A stretch of DNA of 64,000 nucleotides, taken from contig CANMTP010000004.1 in NCBI GenBank assembly GCA_947500845.1, positions 247,632-311,631 of the forward strand. Reading direction: 5' to 3'. Of this stretch, positions 1 to 7,091 are shown piece by piece; positions within the stretch are counted from its first letter, which is position 1, and each line of letters begins with the position of its first letter. The notes beneath the pieces are model-generated. The model worked only from the letters and a program-made list of their open reading frames with translations. It was not told the origin of the DNA and searched no databases. The DNA is from an uncultured Aquimarina sp. (GTDB lineage: Bacteria; Bacteroidota; Bacteroidia; Flavobacteriales; Flavobacteriaceae). Position numbers and translations under genes: made by a program.

Positions 1-365
1 TTCGTAGCAAAGGATTATTCTGGCTTGCTTCGCGACCCGACCAGGCCCTTATTTGGGGTTCTGCCGGGGGATCACTCAAAACAGATTCAGCAGGGGTTTG
101 GTGGGCTTCTATGCCTTTTAGTGAAAGAATAGGTTATGCCTCTTTTGTTAACAATCAAGAAATGATTGAATCTGAGTGGGATGTTACTTTTGGAGACCGT
201 AAAACTGAGTTGGTATTTATAGGACAAAATATCGATGTGAATATGGTAACTCAACAACTGGATGACTGCTTGCTCACCGAATCAGAAGTTGAACAATGGG
301 AAAAAGGACAGTTTTCTAAAAATGATCATTGGCCCGTTCCTAATTATCAAGAGCCATCAATGTAA
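1..365 (+). CDS. COG0523/CobW-family GTPase, C-terminal part (5' truncated by the window edge)
   Basis: The reading frame is open from base 3 with no start codon, so only the last ~120 residues are present. The fragment reads RSKGLFWLASRPDQ, then a WGSAGG segment and WDVTFGDRKTELVFIGQNID, which is the CobW C-terminal domain that follows the GTPase domain in COG0523 zinc chaperones (ZigA/YeiR/ZagA type). The family couples GTP hydrolysis to metal delivery, and Zur-regulated members act in zinc starvation. The zinc-type genes that follow fit that role. The GTPase motifs and the CxCC metal site lie outside the window, so the exact subfamily cannot be read. Confidence 0.85.
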   Translation, partial: RSKGLFWLASRPDQALIWGSAGGSLKTDSAGVWWASMPFSERIGYASFVNNQEMIESEWDVTFGDRKTELVFIGQNIDVNMVTQQLDDCLLTESEVEQWEKGQFSKNDHWPVPNYQEPSM

Positions 366-402
366 TGGATGTAAAATTGAAAAATTTGTACTGCTAAATA
401 AT

Positions 403-439
403 AATCCGGTTGGTCTGCAAACTAACCGGATTTATTTTT
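403..439 (+). terminator. Rho-independent terminator after the COG0523 gene
   Basis: A perfect 9-bp stem (AATCCGGTT at 403-411, AACCGGATT at 424-432) with a 12-nt loop is followed by TATTTTT. It sits between two convergent genes. The minus-strand read-out is also AT-rich after the stem, so it may work in both directions. Confidence 0.8.
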
Positions 440-469
440 ACCTAAATTATAGTATTACAAGCACTATTC

Positions 470-1381
470 TTAAACAATAATAGTGTGACCACTTGAAGTT
501 TTATTTTTTTGACTGTCAAAATAAAAATCTATTCTTCCTAAATACAGACCATAGCATCCAACCTGGTTCACAAGTACATTTTTATCTTTCCTATTCTTTA
601 CAATAGTTGGTTTTTTAAGAAAAGTGTGGGTATGTCCTCCAATAATAAGATCGATGTCTTCAGTAGCTTTAGCAAGACTAAGGTCACCAACTTGATTTGG
701 CTCGTTTTTGTAATCATACCCCAAATGTGACAAACATATAACCAGATCACACTGTTCTTCTTCCTTTAATATTCTGCTCATATCTTGAGCAACCTCTATA
801 GGATTTAGGTACTTGGTTTCTTTATATAGTTCTTTTAGCACGAGTCCTAGCAATTGTATTCCTAAACCAAATATTCCGATTTTAATACCGTCCTTGATTA
901 ATATTTCGTAAGGTTTTACAAAGCTGTCCATAACTGTATTAGTGAAATCATAATTGGCAGAAACAAATTTAAATTTGGCATGCGGAAGTTGCGCATATAA
1001 CCCTTCAATACCATTATCAAAATCATGATTTCCAATAGTTGCTACATCATACTTAAGCATGCTCATCAACTTGAATTCTAGTTCTCCTCCATAAAAATTA
1101 AAATAAGGAGTCCCCTGAAAAATATCTCCGGCATCAAGCAGTAACGTATTGGGATTCTCTTGTCTTATCTTTTCAATAACTGCAGCTCTTCTAGCGACAC
1201 CTCCCTTGTTTGAATTTCTACCCTCTTCGGGACCAAAGGGATCTATATGACTATGCACATCGTTGGTATGTAAAATTGTTATTTTTTTTGTTTTTCCGGA
1301 AAAGGATGATAAGCCTAGCCCTCCTAAACTAACTAATGCCGTTGATGCTGCGGTTTGTTTTACAAATTCTCTTCGTTTCAT
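470..1381 (-). CDS. Exported metallophosphatase, N-terminal half of a 5'-nucleotidase
   Basis: A 303-residue calcineurin-like phosphoesterase. The N-terminus carries a twin-arginine motif (KRREFVKQ) and a hydrophobic stretch, suggesting Tat export. All metallophosphatase blocks are visible: ILHTNDVHSH, LLLDAGDIFQG, IGNHDFD, ICLSHLG and GGHTHTF, which bind the two metal ions. It lacks the C-terminal substrate-recognition domain of UshA-like 5'-nucleotidases; the adjacent gene supplies that domain. It is the last gene of the minus-strand operon that starts with the ABC ATPase, ending close to the terminator shared with the COG0523 gene. Substrate is inferred to be a nucleotide or related phosphate ester. 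Confidence 0.85.
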   Translation of the reverse strand: MKRREFVKQTAASTALVSLGGLGLSSFSGKTKKITILHTNDVHSHIDPFGPEEGRNSNKGGVARRAAVIEKIRQENPNTLLLDAGDIFQGTPYFNFYGGELEFKLMSMLKYDVATIGNHDFDNGIEGLYAQLPHAKFKFVSANYDFTNTVMDSFVKPYEILIKDGIKIGIFGLGIQLLGLVLKELYKETKYLNPIEVAQDMSRILKEEEQCDLVICLSHLGYDYKNEPNQVGDLSLAKATEDIDLIIGGHTHTFLKKPTIVKNRKDKNVLVNQVGCYGLYLGRIDFYFDSQKNKTSSGHTIIV

Positions 1382-1393
1382 TTCGATTTTTAG

Positions 1394-2158
1394 TTAGTTT
1401 ATTTGTGTAAATCGATCATCTACTATTGGGGTAATGGTATCGACCTTTCTAAAATAATCAATCATGGCATTTCGGATCTTGTAGTTTAATGTATATGATT
1501 TCCCTCCTTGTTTAAAAAAATACATCTCGCTGCCACCGTTATATAAATAATCGTTTGTTGCCACAAAATATGTCTCTTCATCTTTAATTTCTTTATTATT
1601 GATTAAGGCTTTGGTTATATCAAAATTGGCATCAACAGTTAGTTTTAATCCCGAAAAAGGATGCGCTTGTTGTGATTTTTGCAAATATTCAATTAGTTTC
1701 TTGATATGATTACCTTTCATTTCGACCACTACAATACTGTTTTCAAAAGGCATAATCTGATAAGCGGTGCGTGCAGTAACATTTCCTTTTGGAATGGATG
1801 CTCGAATTCCTCCATAGTTAAGCAGCACCATATTGATCGTATTTTCTGTTCTAGATCTAAAAATTGGATTGGCTTGTTCTAAAACAATGTCAGCCATTAA
1901 ATTCCCAATTGCAGTATTTAATTTTCCATCTCTTTTCGAATATGTTTCGGGTGCATAAGCCAAAACACTGTCTAAATTTTTTCTTATATTTTCTCTATAT
2001 GGCTTAATAAAACTCTCAATATCAGAATTACCAGAGATACTTTCGTTTATTTCAATTCTTGTACCTTCAATCTTTACAAGATGCTTCTCTTTTTTGCAAG
2101 ATGAAAGAAGCATTAGAAATATGAGTAAAGGGAAAAATGTATCAATTCTTTTTTTCAT
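1394..2158 (-). CDS. 5'-nucleotidase C-terminal-domain lipoprotein
   Basis: A 254-residue lipoprotein (signal ending LLSSCKKE, lipobox Cys near residue 21). The body matches the 5'-nucleotidase C-terminal domain: an NLMADIVLEQ helix, the LNYGGIRASIPKG block and YQIMPFENSIVVVEMKG. This domain normally binds the nucleobase in UshA-type enzymes. Here it is a separate protein, 12 nt upstream of the metallophosphatase, so the two probably pair in the periplasm. One has a Tat-like signal and the other a lipoprotein signal. Confidence 0.85.
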   Translation of the reverse strand: MKKRIDTFFPLLIFLMLLSSCKKEKHLVKIEGTRIEINESISGNSDIESFIKPYRENIRKNLDSVLAYAPETYSKRDGKLNTAIGNLMADIVLEQANPIFRSRTENTINMVLLNYGGIRASIPKGNVTARTAYQIMPFENSIVVVEMKGNHIKKLIEYLQKSQQAHPFSGLKLTVDANFDITKALINNKEIKDEETYFVATNDYLYNGGSEMYFFKQGGKSYTLNYKIRNAMIDYFRKVDTITPIVDDRFTQIN

Positions 2159-2234
2159 ATAAGTTAATATGATTTGTTAGACAATATCTTCAGCCTTAAA
2201 TGTATTACAAAAGTTACTCAAATAATATTATACT

Positions 2235-2678
2235 TTACTGTACCAATCTACCTGTAGCCTCTTTTAATATATAATTACAGTGATCTACATCATCTACGTT
2301 AAGCTCCAGAACACCTGTAATCTCTAAAATTTGATCCATTTTAAACTTTGGCCTTTGTTTAAAAACAACTTCAACAACACTTTCTGGACCCGCTCCTCCA
2401 CAAAAAAAGCAGGAAGATCTAGGATTTTGAGAAATCAAATAAAATTCGTCTTCTTCAATCGAAAAATCTAAAAAGTAACCTTTAATACGAATCCGAGCAC
2501 CTTGATATGATTGTATAATTGGCCCAAATTTAGGTTTTAAAAAGATGTCATTATACTTTGCACTATACACATTATAAAATTTTACATCGGCTAAATCATT
2601 CCATGTCAATTTTTCTTGAGAAAACAGACCTAATGAGTTCAGTATAAAAAACAGGACTAAGAAAACTATTTTATGCAT
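2235..2678 (-). CDS. Secreted DUF3299-like protein of the zinc-type ABC cluster
   Basis: A 147-residue protein with a signal peptide ending near FSQ. A central SSCFFCGGAGPESVVEV segment has two cysteines that could bind metal, and the C-terminal half (DQILEITGVLELN) looks like a beta-barrel/OB-type fold. It resembles the small exported DUF3299-type proteins encoded beside MacB-like ABC genes, such as the zinc-starvation-induced PA4063-PA4066 cluster of Pseudomonas aeruginosa. Its reading frame overlaps the permease gene by 8 nt, so the two are translationally coupled. The family assignment is tentative and the biochemical role is unknown. Confidence 0.6.
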   Translation of the reverse strand: MHKIVFLVLFFILNSLGLFSQEKLTWNDLADVKFYNVYSAKYNDIFLKPKFGPIIQSYQGARIRIKGYFLDFSIEEDEFYLISQNPRSSCFFCGGAGPESVVEVVFKQRPKFKMDQILEITGVLELNVDDVDHCNYILKEATGRLVQ

Positions 2679-3912
2679 CAGATATTGTTTTAGAAACGTT
2701 TAACTTAAATAAAGACAATGAGGCCAAAATTGCTGCCAATAAGGTTGTTAGAATCACTAATATCAATATGATTAACTCCTTAGTAGTAGGAAGGCTAAAT
2801 ACAAAATGATAACCGTATACATCTTCAGTAAAAATTGAAAAGAACCTTATACTTATTCTTCCTAGAAACCACCCCACGGTAGCTCCTAATAAGGATAAGA
2901 AAAGTGCCTCCAAAAAAACCAATTTTATCAACTGAAAAGTATTGGCACCATAGGTACGTAAAAGAGCCAGCTCTTGTTTTCTTTCTCTTACGGTTTTTAT
3001 TAAGTTTATAAATATACTTAGCCCCGCTACCAGTAATATTGCAATGGCAATACCATTTATTGTTTGAAATCCTATTCCTAAAAATCCCATTAATCGCTTG
3101 ATTTCAAATTTTGGGAGTGCTGCTTGCATAGTAGTTTCGTCATTAATAAATCTTGACATTTGCAAAGCTCCTAAGGGGTTTCTAAATTTTACTAACAAAG
3201 AAGTTATTTCGCGTTCTTCTCCGGATTGATCTTTATGATTACTATGCTCATCAACATGCTCTCCCTTATGCTCTTCTTCTTGGTGGTGTGGCTCATCATT
3301 ATGTTCGTGTACTTCCCAAATACTTTCAAGATTCGTAATAATAAGGTGATCAATAATTGTACTTGTTGGTTTTAATATTCCCGTAATGATAAAAGGTTTT
3401 TCATTATGGGTTTCTAATCCCTTTTCGGCTAAGCCGTGGGAGCTCAAAAAGGTATCCCCGACTTGTAGATTATCTTTTTTTGATACACCACTTCCAATAA
3501 CTACTTCGAATGGTTTTTCATATAACCTTCCTTCTTGTAAACTTGCTTCGTATTTAGTCAAATACTCATTGGTTGTACCCAAAATCCGAATTCCTTTATA
3601 ATTATCTCCATAAGAAACAGGTATCATTTCTTTAACCATAGGATTTTTGGCAATACTTATGGCTTTTTTTAATGATATATTACCCGTAGGGTTATCGATA
3701 TGCAAAACCGAAGATAATACAAGTTGCAAAGGGCTTCCTTTTGCACCAATAACCATATCAAATGGCTTAATATTACTTTCTAAATGATGGTTAAGCTGAT
3801 TTCTTACTTGCAAGACAAAAGTCGCCAACGAAATACTAAGCATTAACAACAAAATGCTCAGCAAAGTATTCAAAGGTTTAGAAATCAAATTCTTGTATGC
3901 CAGGTATAACAA
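2671..3912 (-). CDS. MacB/FtsX-type ABC transporter permease with a His-rich periplasmic loop
   Basis: A 413-residue permease with the FtsX/MacB layout: an N-terminal membrane segment (about 15-35), a large extracytoplasmic domain, and three membrane segments after residue ~280. The closing region contains VRERKQELALLRTYGA, a hallmark of the family. The periplasmic domain carries a His-rich insert at residues 202-226 with eight histidines plus many acidic residues, suited to Zn2+ binding. It pairs with the ATPase gene just upstream (3 nt gap). Neighbours point to zinc limitation. Such proteins are often annotated LolC/E-like; the His loop argues against plain lipoprotein transport. Confidence 0.85.
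   Translation of the reverse strand: MLYLAYKNLISKPLNTLLSILLLMLSISLATFVLQVRNQLNHHLESNIKPFDMVIGAKGSPLQLVLSSVLHIDNPTGNISLKKAISIAKNPMVKEMIPVSYGDNYKGIRILGTTNEYLTKYEASLQEGRLYEKPFEVVIGSGVSKKDNLQVGDTFLSSHGLAEKGLETHNEKPFIITGILKPTSTIIDHLIITNLESIWEVHEHNDEPHHQEEEHKGEHVDEHSNHKDQSGEEREITSLLVKFRNPLGALQMSRFINDETTMQAALPKFEIKRLMGFLGIGFQTINGIAIAILLVAGLSIFINLIKTVRERKQELALLRTYGANTFQLIKLVFLEALFLSLLGATVGWFLGRISIRFFSIFTEDVYGYHFVFSLPTTKELIILILVILTTLLAAILASLSLFKLNVSKTISDA
3235..3309 (-). other. His-rich metal-binding loop coding segment
   Basis: It encodes permease residues 202-226: eight His in 25 residues, mixed with Glu and Asp. It lies in the extracytoplasmic domain between the first and second membrane segments. 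Confidence 0.75.
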
Positions 3913-3915
3913 TTT

Positions 3916-4548
3916 CTATAAAATTATGTGATTATTAAAATGTGATTTAACTCTTTGATCATGAGTTATGATCACCAAATTACTTTTGCAGATCTGAGCC
4001 TCTTTTTTCAATAGAGAAATTACCTTTAAACAATTACCATCATCTAAGTTTGATGTAGGTTCATCTGCTAATATAACTTTAGGTTTATGTATAACTCCTA
4101 AGGCGATAGAAAGTCGCTGTTGTTGTCCCTCGCTTAGCTGATATACCTTTTTGTTTTGAAGATCTGAGAGTCCTAGATGCATGATTAATTCTTCTCTGCG
4201 ATAACGATCAATTTTCTTTTTGGAAAATCGCTCACGTAGGGTTAAATTCTCGAGCAAGGTTAAAGATTTAATGAAATATGTTTTTTGAAATATTAATCCT
4301 ATATGTTGTCCTCTAAAATAATCAAGTTGTCTTCTTGTAAGTCTGTTCAGGCAGTTATTTGCAATAAAAATGTCTCCTGCTTTAGGTGGTAAAAGCCCAG
4401 CCAAAAGATGTAACAGTGTAGTTTTGCCCACACCCGAAGGCCCTAAGATTACTATATCTTTTTTTGAAGGTAAATCAATATCCGGAAAGCTAAAGATATT
4501 ATTCTTTGTATTCTGATATGTAAACCGCAGGGATGTCGTTCGGATCAT
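3916..4548 (-). CDS. ABC transporter ATP-binding protein (MacB/LolD-like)
   Basis: A 210-residue stand-alone nucleotide-binding domain. Walker A is GPSGVGKTTLL, the Q-loop is in LIFQKTYF, the signature is LSEGQQQR, Walker B is VILADEPTSNLD and the H-loop is ITHD, so it should be catalytically competent. It is the first gene of the minus-strand operon and powers the adjacent permease. Its promoter faces the MerC promoter across a shared operator. Confidence 0.9.
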   Translation of the reverse strand: MIRTTSLRFTYQNTKNNIFSFPDIDLPSKKDIVILGPSGVGKTTLLHLLAGLLPPKAGDIFIANNCLNRLTRRQLDYFRGQHIGLIFQKTYFIKSLTLLENLTLRERFSKKKIDRYRREELIMHLGLSDLQNKKVYQLSEGQQQRLSIALGVIHKPKVILADEPTSNLDDGNCLKVISLLKKEAQICKSNLVIITHDQRVKSHFNNHIIL

Positions 4549-4562
4549 AAAATTATTTTGGT

Positions 4563-4570
4563 CAAAAATA
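4563..4570 (-). promoter_or_regulatory. -7 box for the ABC/5'-nucleotidase operon
   Basis: On the minus strand TATTTTTG matches the Bacteroidetes -7 consensus TAnnTTTG exactly. A TTTG -33 box (complement of 4591-4594) lies 20 nt upstream. The -7 box ends 15 nt before the ATPase start codon. Confidence 0.7.
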
Positions 4571-4586
4571 AAGAAATATTATTAAC

Positions 4587-4599
4587 GCTACAAAGTTGC
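4587..4599. promoter_or_regulatory. Candidate Zur-type operator shared by two divergent promoters
   Basis: GCTACAAAGTTGC is a near-perfect palindrome (GCnAC-AAA-GTnGC). It covers the minus-strand -33 box (TTTG) and the -33 region of the plus-strand MerC promoter, so one bound dimer could shut off both. The zinc link comes from the genes on either side. The regulator itself is not in the window. Confidence 0.55.
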
Positions 4600-4615
4600 A
4601 TTAATAAAATAATAC

Positions 4616-4623
4616 TATCTTTG
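4616..4623 (+). promoter_or_regulatory. -7 box for the MerC-folE unit
   Basis: TATCTTTG matches TAnnTTTG exactly and lies 25 nt before the GTG start of the MerC-like gene. The -33 region (GTTG at 4595-4598) falls in the palindrome. Confidence 0.7.
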
Positions 4624-4648
4624 TAGACTTAAACAAATACATTTTCTT

Positions 4649-5050
4649 GTGAACATACCTCTCGTACGTAATAACTCGGATACTTTGGGAATAATAGCCA
4701 GTAGTTTATGTTTAGTACATTGCTTAGTAACTCCTTTTTTGTTTTTAGCTCATACAGGATTGATAATTTCTGAGGGAACACATCCTATTTGGTGGAAATC
4801 TTTAGATTTTATTTTTTTAGGACTATCTTTTATGGCAATTCGAAGATCTTCTAAAACCACCTCAAAACCAAAAATGAAATATGCTTTTTGGAAAAGTTGG
4901 TTGCTATTATTCGTTATTGTGATTAATGAAAAACTATCCATGTTTCCTATACCCGAAGAAACAATTTACTTAGCATCTTCTTTATTGGTGGTTTTACATG
5001 TCTACAATCTGAAATATTGCCAATGCGAACAAGAATGTTGCAAACCCTAG
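4649..5050 (+). CDS. MerC-domain membrane protein
   Basis: A 133-residue protein with about four membrane segments. The N-terminal LGIIASSLCLVHCLVTPFLF contains the CxxxHC motif of MerC-type mercury/metal transporters, and the C-terminus is Cys-rich (YCQCEQECC). In Bacteroidetes, MerC-domain proteins often accompany zinc-regulated genes, which suits this context better than mercury resistance: no merA, merP or merR is present. The start is a GTG just downstream of the promoter. The following folE starts 8 nt after the stop codon. Confidence 0.8.
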   Translation: MNIPLVRNNSDTLGIIASSLCLVHCLVTPFLFLAHTGLIISEGTHPIWWKSLDFIFLGLSFMAIRRSSKTTSKPKMKYAFWKSWLLLFVIVINEKLSMFPIPEETIYLASSLLVVLHVYNLKYCQCEQECCKP

Positions 5051-5058
5051 ATGTAACT

Positions 5059-5727
5059 ATGAAAACAACCAAAGAAGAAGTAGAATTTATCGGAGACGCA
5101 CATATTTCTAATACTGTAGAGACTCCTTTACGAAGTGACGCTTTCGAAAAATCAGATGGTGATAAAATCAAAAATATACAGTATCATTTTTCAGAAATCA
5201 TGAAAGAGCTAGGGCTTGATCTTACAGATGATAGTCTCTCTGGAACTCCCTATAGAGTAGCTAAAATGTATGTAAAGGAACTTTTTTATGGTTTAAATCC
5301 TAAAAACCGTCCGAAAACTTCCGTTTTTGAGAATAGATATGGCTATAAGAAGATAGTAGTAGAGCAAAACATAAATATTGATTCTTCCTGTGAGCATCAT
5401 TTTCTACCTATTGTAGGTACTGCTCATGTAGGGTATATTCCTAACGAAAAAGTAATTGGACTGTCCAAAATTAATAGATTAGTAGATTATTATGCGCATC
5501 GCCCACAAGTACAAGAAAGACTTTGTTTACAAATATTAAAAGACCTACAGCAGACTTTAAACACGGAAGATGTAATTGTAGTAGTAAATGCAAAACATTT
5601 ATGTGTTTCTTCTAGGGGGATTCAAGATAAAACTAGTTTTACTACTACACTAGAATATGGAGGCAAATTTACAGCGACCACTTTTCGTAATGAGTTTTTA
5701 AGAATCATTGAAAAAAATGAAGGGTAA
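5059..5727 (+). CDS. folE: GTP cyclohydrolase I (FolE, zinc-dependent type IA)
   Basis: It converts GTP to 7,8-dihydroneopterin triphosphate, the first step of folate/pterin synthesis. I start at the ATG giving MKTTKEEVEF (222 residues, the usual family length) rather than an upstream ATG at 5017 that would overlap merC. Zinc ligands are in place: Cys111 and His114 (in SSCEHHFLPI) and Cys182 (AKHLCVSSRG). The motif KVIGLSKINRLVDYYAHRPQVQERL is canonical but is described here only in part. Placement in a zinc-type cluster suggests a paralogue used when zinc is short, or one served by the COG0523 chaperone. Whether a second folE exists elsewhere is unknown. Confidence 0.92.
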   Translation: MKTTKEEVEFIGDAHISNTVETPLRSDAFEKSDGDKIKNIQYHFSEIMKELGLDLTDDSLSGTPYRVAKMYVKELFYGLNPKNRPKTSVFENRYGYKKIVVEQNINIDSSCEHHFLPIVGTAHVGYIPNEKVIGLSKINRLVDYYAHRPQVQERLCLQILKDLQQTLNTEDVIVVVNAKHLCVSSRGIQDKTSFTTTLEYGGKFTATTFRNEFLRIIEKNEG

Positions 5728-5944
5728 TCCTTTCTTCATTCATATTGCCACCATATAATCTTGATCATTAAACCTTAAAAGTTTTACATGAAAGGTTTAA
5801 AATTCTATTAAAACACAAAATTACAAATCATTATTTCCGAAATTCATTTAATGTATCAACTCATACTTACTCTTATATCATTACTCTTTTATTTACAGCG
5901 ACATTCCTTGTTCCCAGAGTGGCAAATTTGTATGCTTTGAGCCA
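5728..5944. other. Intergenic region between convergent folE and czcB
   Basis: AT-rich. It holds only a 29-codon open frame (5851-5940) with no recognisable homology and no clear start signal. No strong hairpin is visible. Confidence 0.5.
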
Positions 5945-7081
5945 TTATTCACCAATTAAATTAAATGCTCCTTTAGTCAAAAACTGTACATTTGACCCGA
6001 AAATATCTGGATTTTCAATTTTAGAATATCCATCATAAGTTGCCATTACATTTACTTCTTGTTGCTTAAAGTAATAGATATCTTCTTCTTTTTTATCTAA
6101 AATCAGTACTGAAGAAACATCATCTACTGTTACCAATGCTTCACTAGGCAATGCTTTGGCTAAAGTGGAATCTGTAATAATTGAAGCCTCAACAAACATA
6201 CCCGTTAAGAAATTATTGTGGGATTCATCCTCCAAATGAGCATGAACTTTGATCGTTCTATTATTTTCAATTGCTGTTCCAACAAGATATACTTGAGCCT
6301 TATAGGTTTCTAAAGAAGCTTCAGGAATTTTGAAGCTAATTTTTTGACCTTTTTTCACGTTCATGATATCTTTCTCGAAAACAGAAAGTTCTAAATGAAT
6401 ATGGTCATTATCAACAATTTCTAATATGGCCGTTGCTGGCGAAACATAAGATCCCTTAGTAACGTTGACCTTTGTGATGCTACCAGATATAGGCGCATAA
6501 ATAGTTGTTACTGAACTGAAATTACCTGTCTCAACTTCAACCGGTGATATATTGAGCATTCTCAATTGTTTAGCTAAACTAGTTTGTCTTGCAATTGCCA
6601 TTTTATATGTGCTTTCTGCTTTTAGAAGACTTTTTTGCGAAGTGATATTTTCTGCTTGCATTGTCTGCTGTCTGTCGTATTCAGCCTTCAGGTAAGCAAG
6701 TTGTTCTTTTACTTCCAAATACTCTTGCTGCATGATAACAAACTCAGGATTTTCAATCGTTATTAAAACTTGTCCTTTGTATACTTTATCACCTATAAGC
6801 AATGGTAATTTTTTGATGTATCCTCCTACTTGAGCACTAACAACTGCTCTATTCTCTGGTGGGACGTCTATCATTCCGTTTACATTAATGACTATAGGAA
6901 ATAGTTTTTCTTCCAAAATTCCTAACGTCATATTACTTTGCTCGAATTGTGCTTCAGTAACCTGAATTCGATGATCAATTACCCCTGTTACAGTCTCTTT
7001 TGATTGATTATTCTTCTCCCCACAATTCCATAGTGAGAGCAGAATACCAAGAATGAATATGATATGTATAGTACGTTTCAT
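5945..7081 (-). CDS. czcB: CzcB/CusB-type periplasmic adaptor lipoprotein (RND efflux)
   Basis: The membrane-fusion subunit linking the RND pump to the outer-membrane channel. I choose the ATG at 7081 (MKRTIHIIFILG), because it gives a lipoprotein signal ending LLSLWNCGEK; the open frame extends 26 codons further upstream into the pump gene. The mature protein has the expected order: beta-barrel start, lipoyl half (GGYIKKLPLLIGDKVYKGQV), alpha-hairpin coiled coil, second lipoyl half (IYAPISGSITKVNVTKGSYV) and a barrel/membrane-proximal C-terminus. It starts 10 nt after the stop codon of the fused pump gene. Confidence 0.9.
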   Translation of the reverse strand: MKRTIHIIFILGILLSLWNCGEKNNQSKETVTGVIDHRIQVTEAQFEQSNMTLGILEEKLFPIVINVNGMIDVPPENRAVVSAQVGGYIKKLPLLIGDKVYKGQVLITIENPEFVIMQQEYLEVKEQLAYLKAEYDRQQTMQAENITSQKSLLKAESTYKMAIARQTSLAKQLRMLNISPVEVETGNFSSVTTIYAPISGSITKVNVTKGSYVSPATAILEIVDNDHIHLELSVFEKDIMNVKKGQKISFKIPEASLETYKAQVYLVGTAIENNRTIKVHAHLEDESHNNFLTGMFVEASIITDSTLAKALPSEALVTVDDVSSVLILDKKEEDIYYFKQQEVNVMATYDGYSKIENPDIFGSNVQFLTKGAFNLIGE

Positions 7082-7091
7082 AATGATGTGT

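Noticed and set aside
5017..5058. A longer FolE start inside merC
   Set aside because: It would overlap merC by 34 nt; the ATG at 5059 gives the normal FolE length.
5851..5940. Short 29-codon frame between folE and czcB
   Set aside because: No homology, no start signal and no conserved feature.
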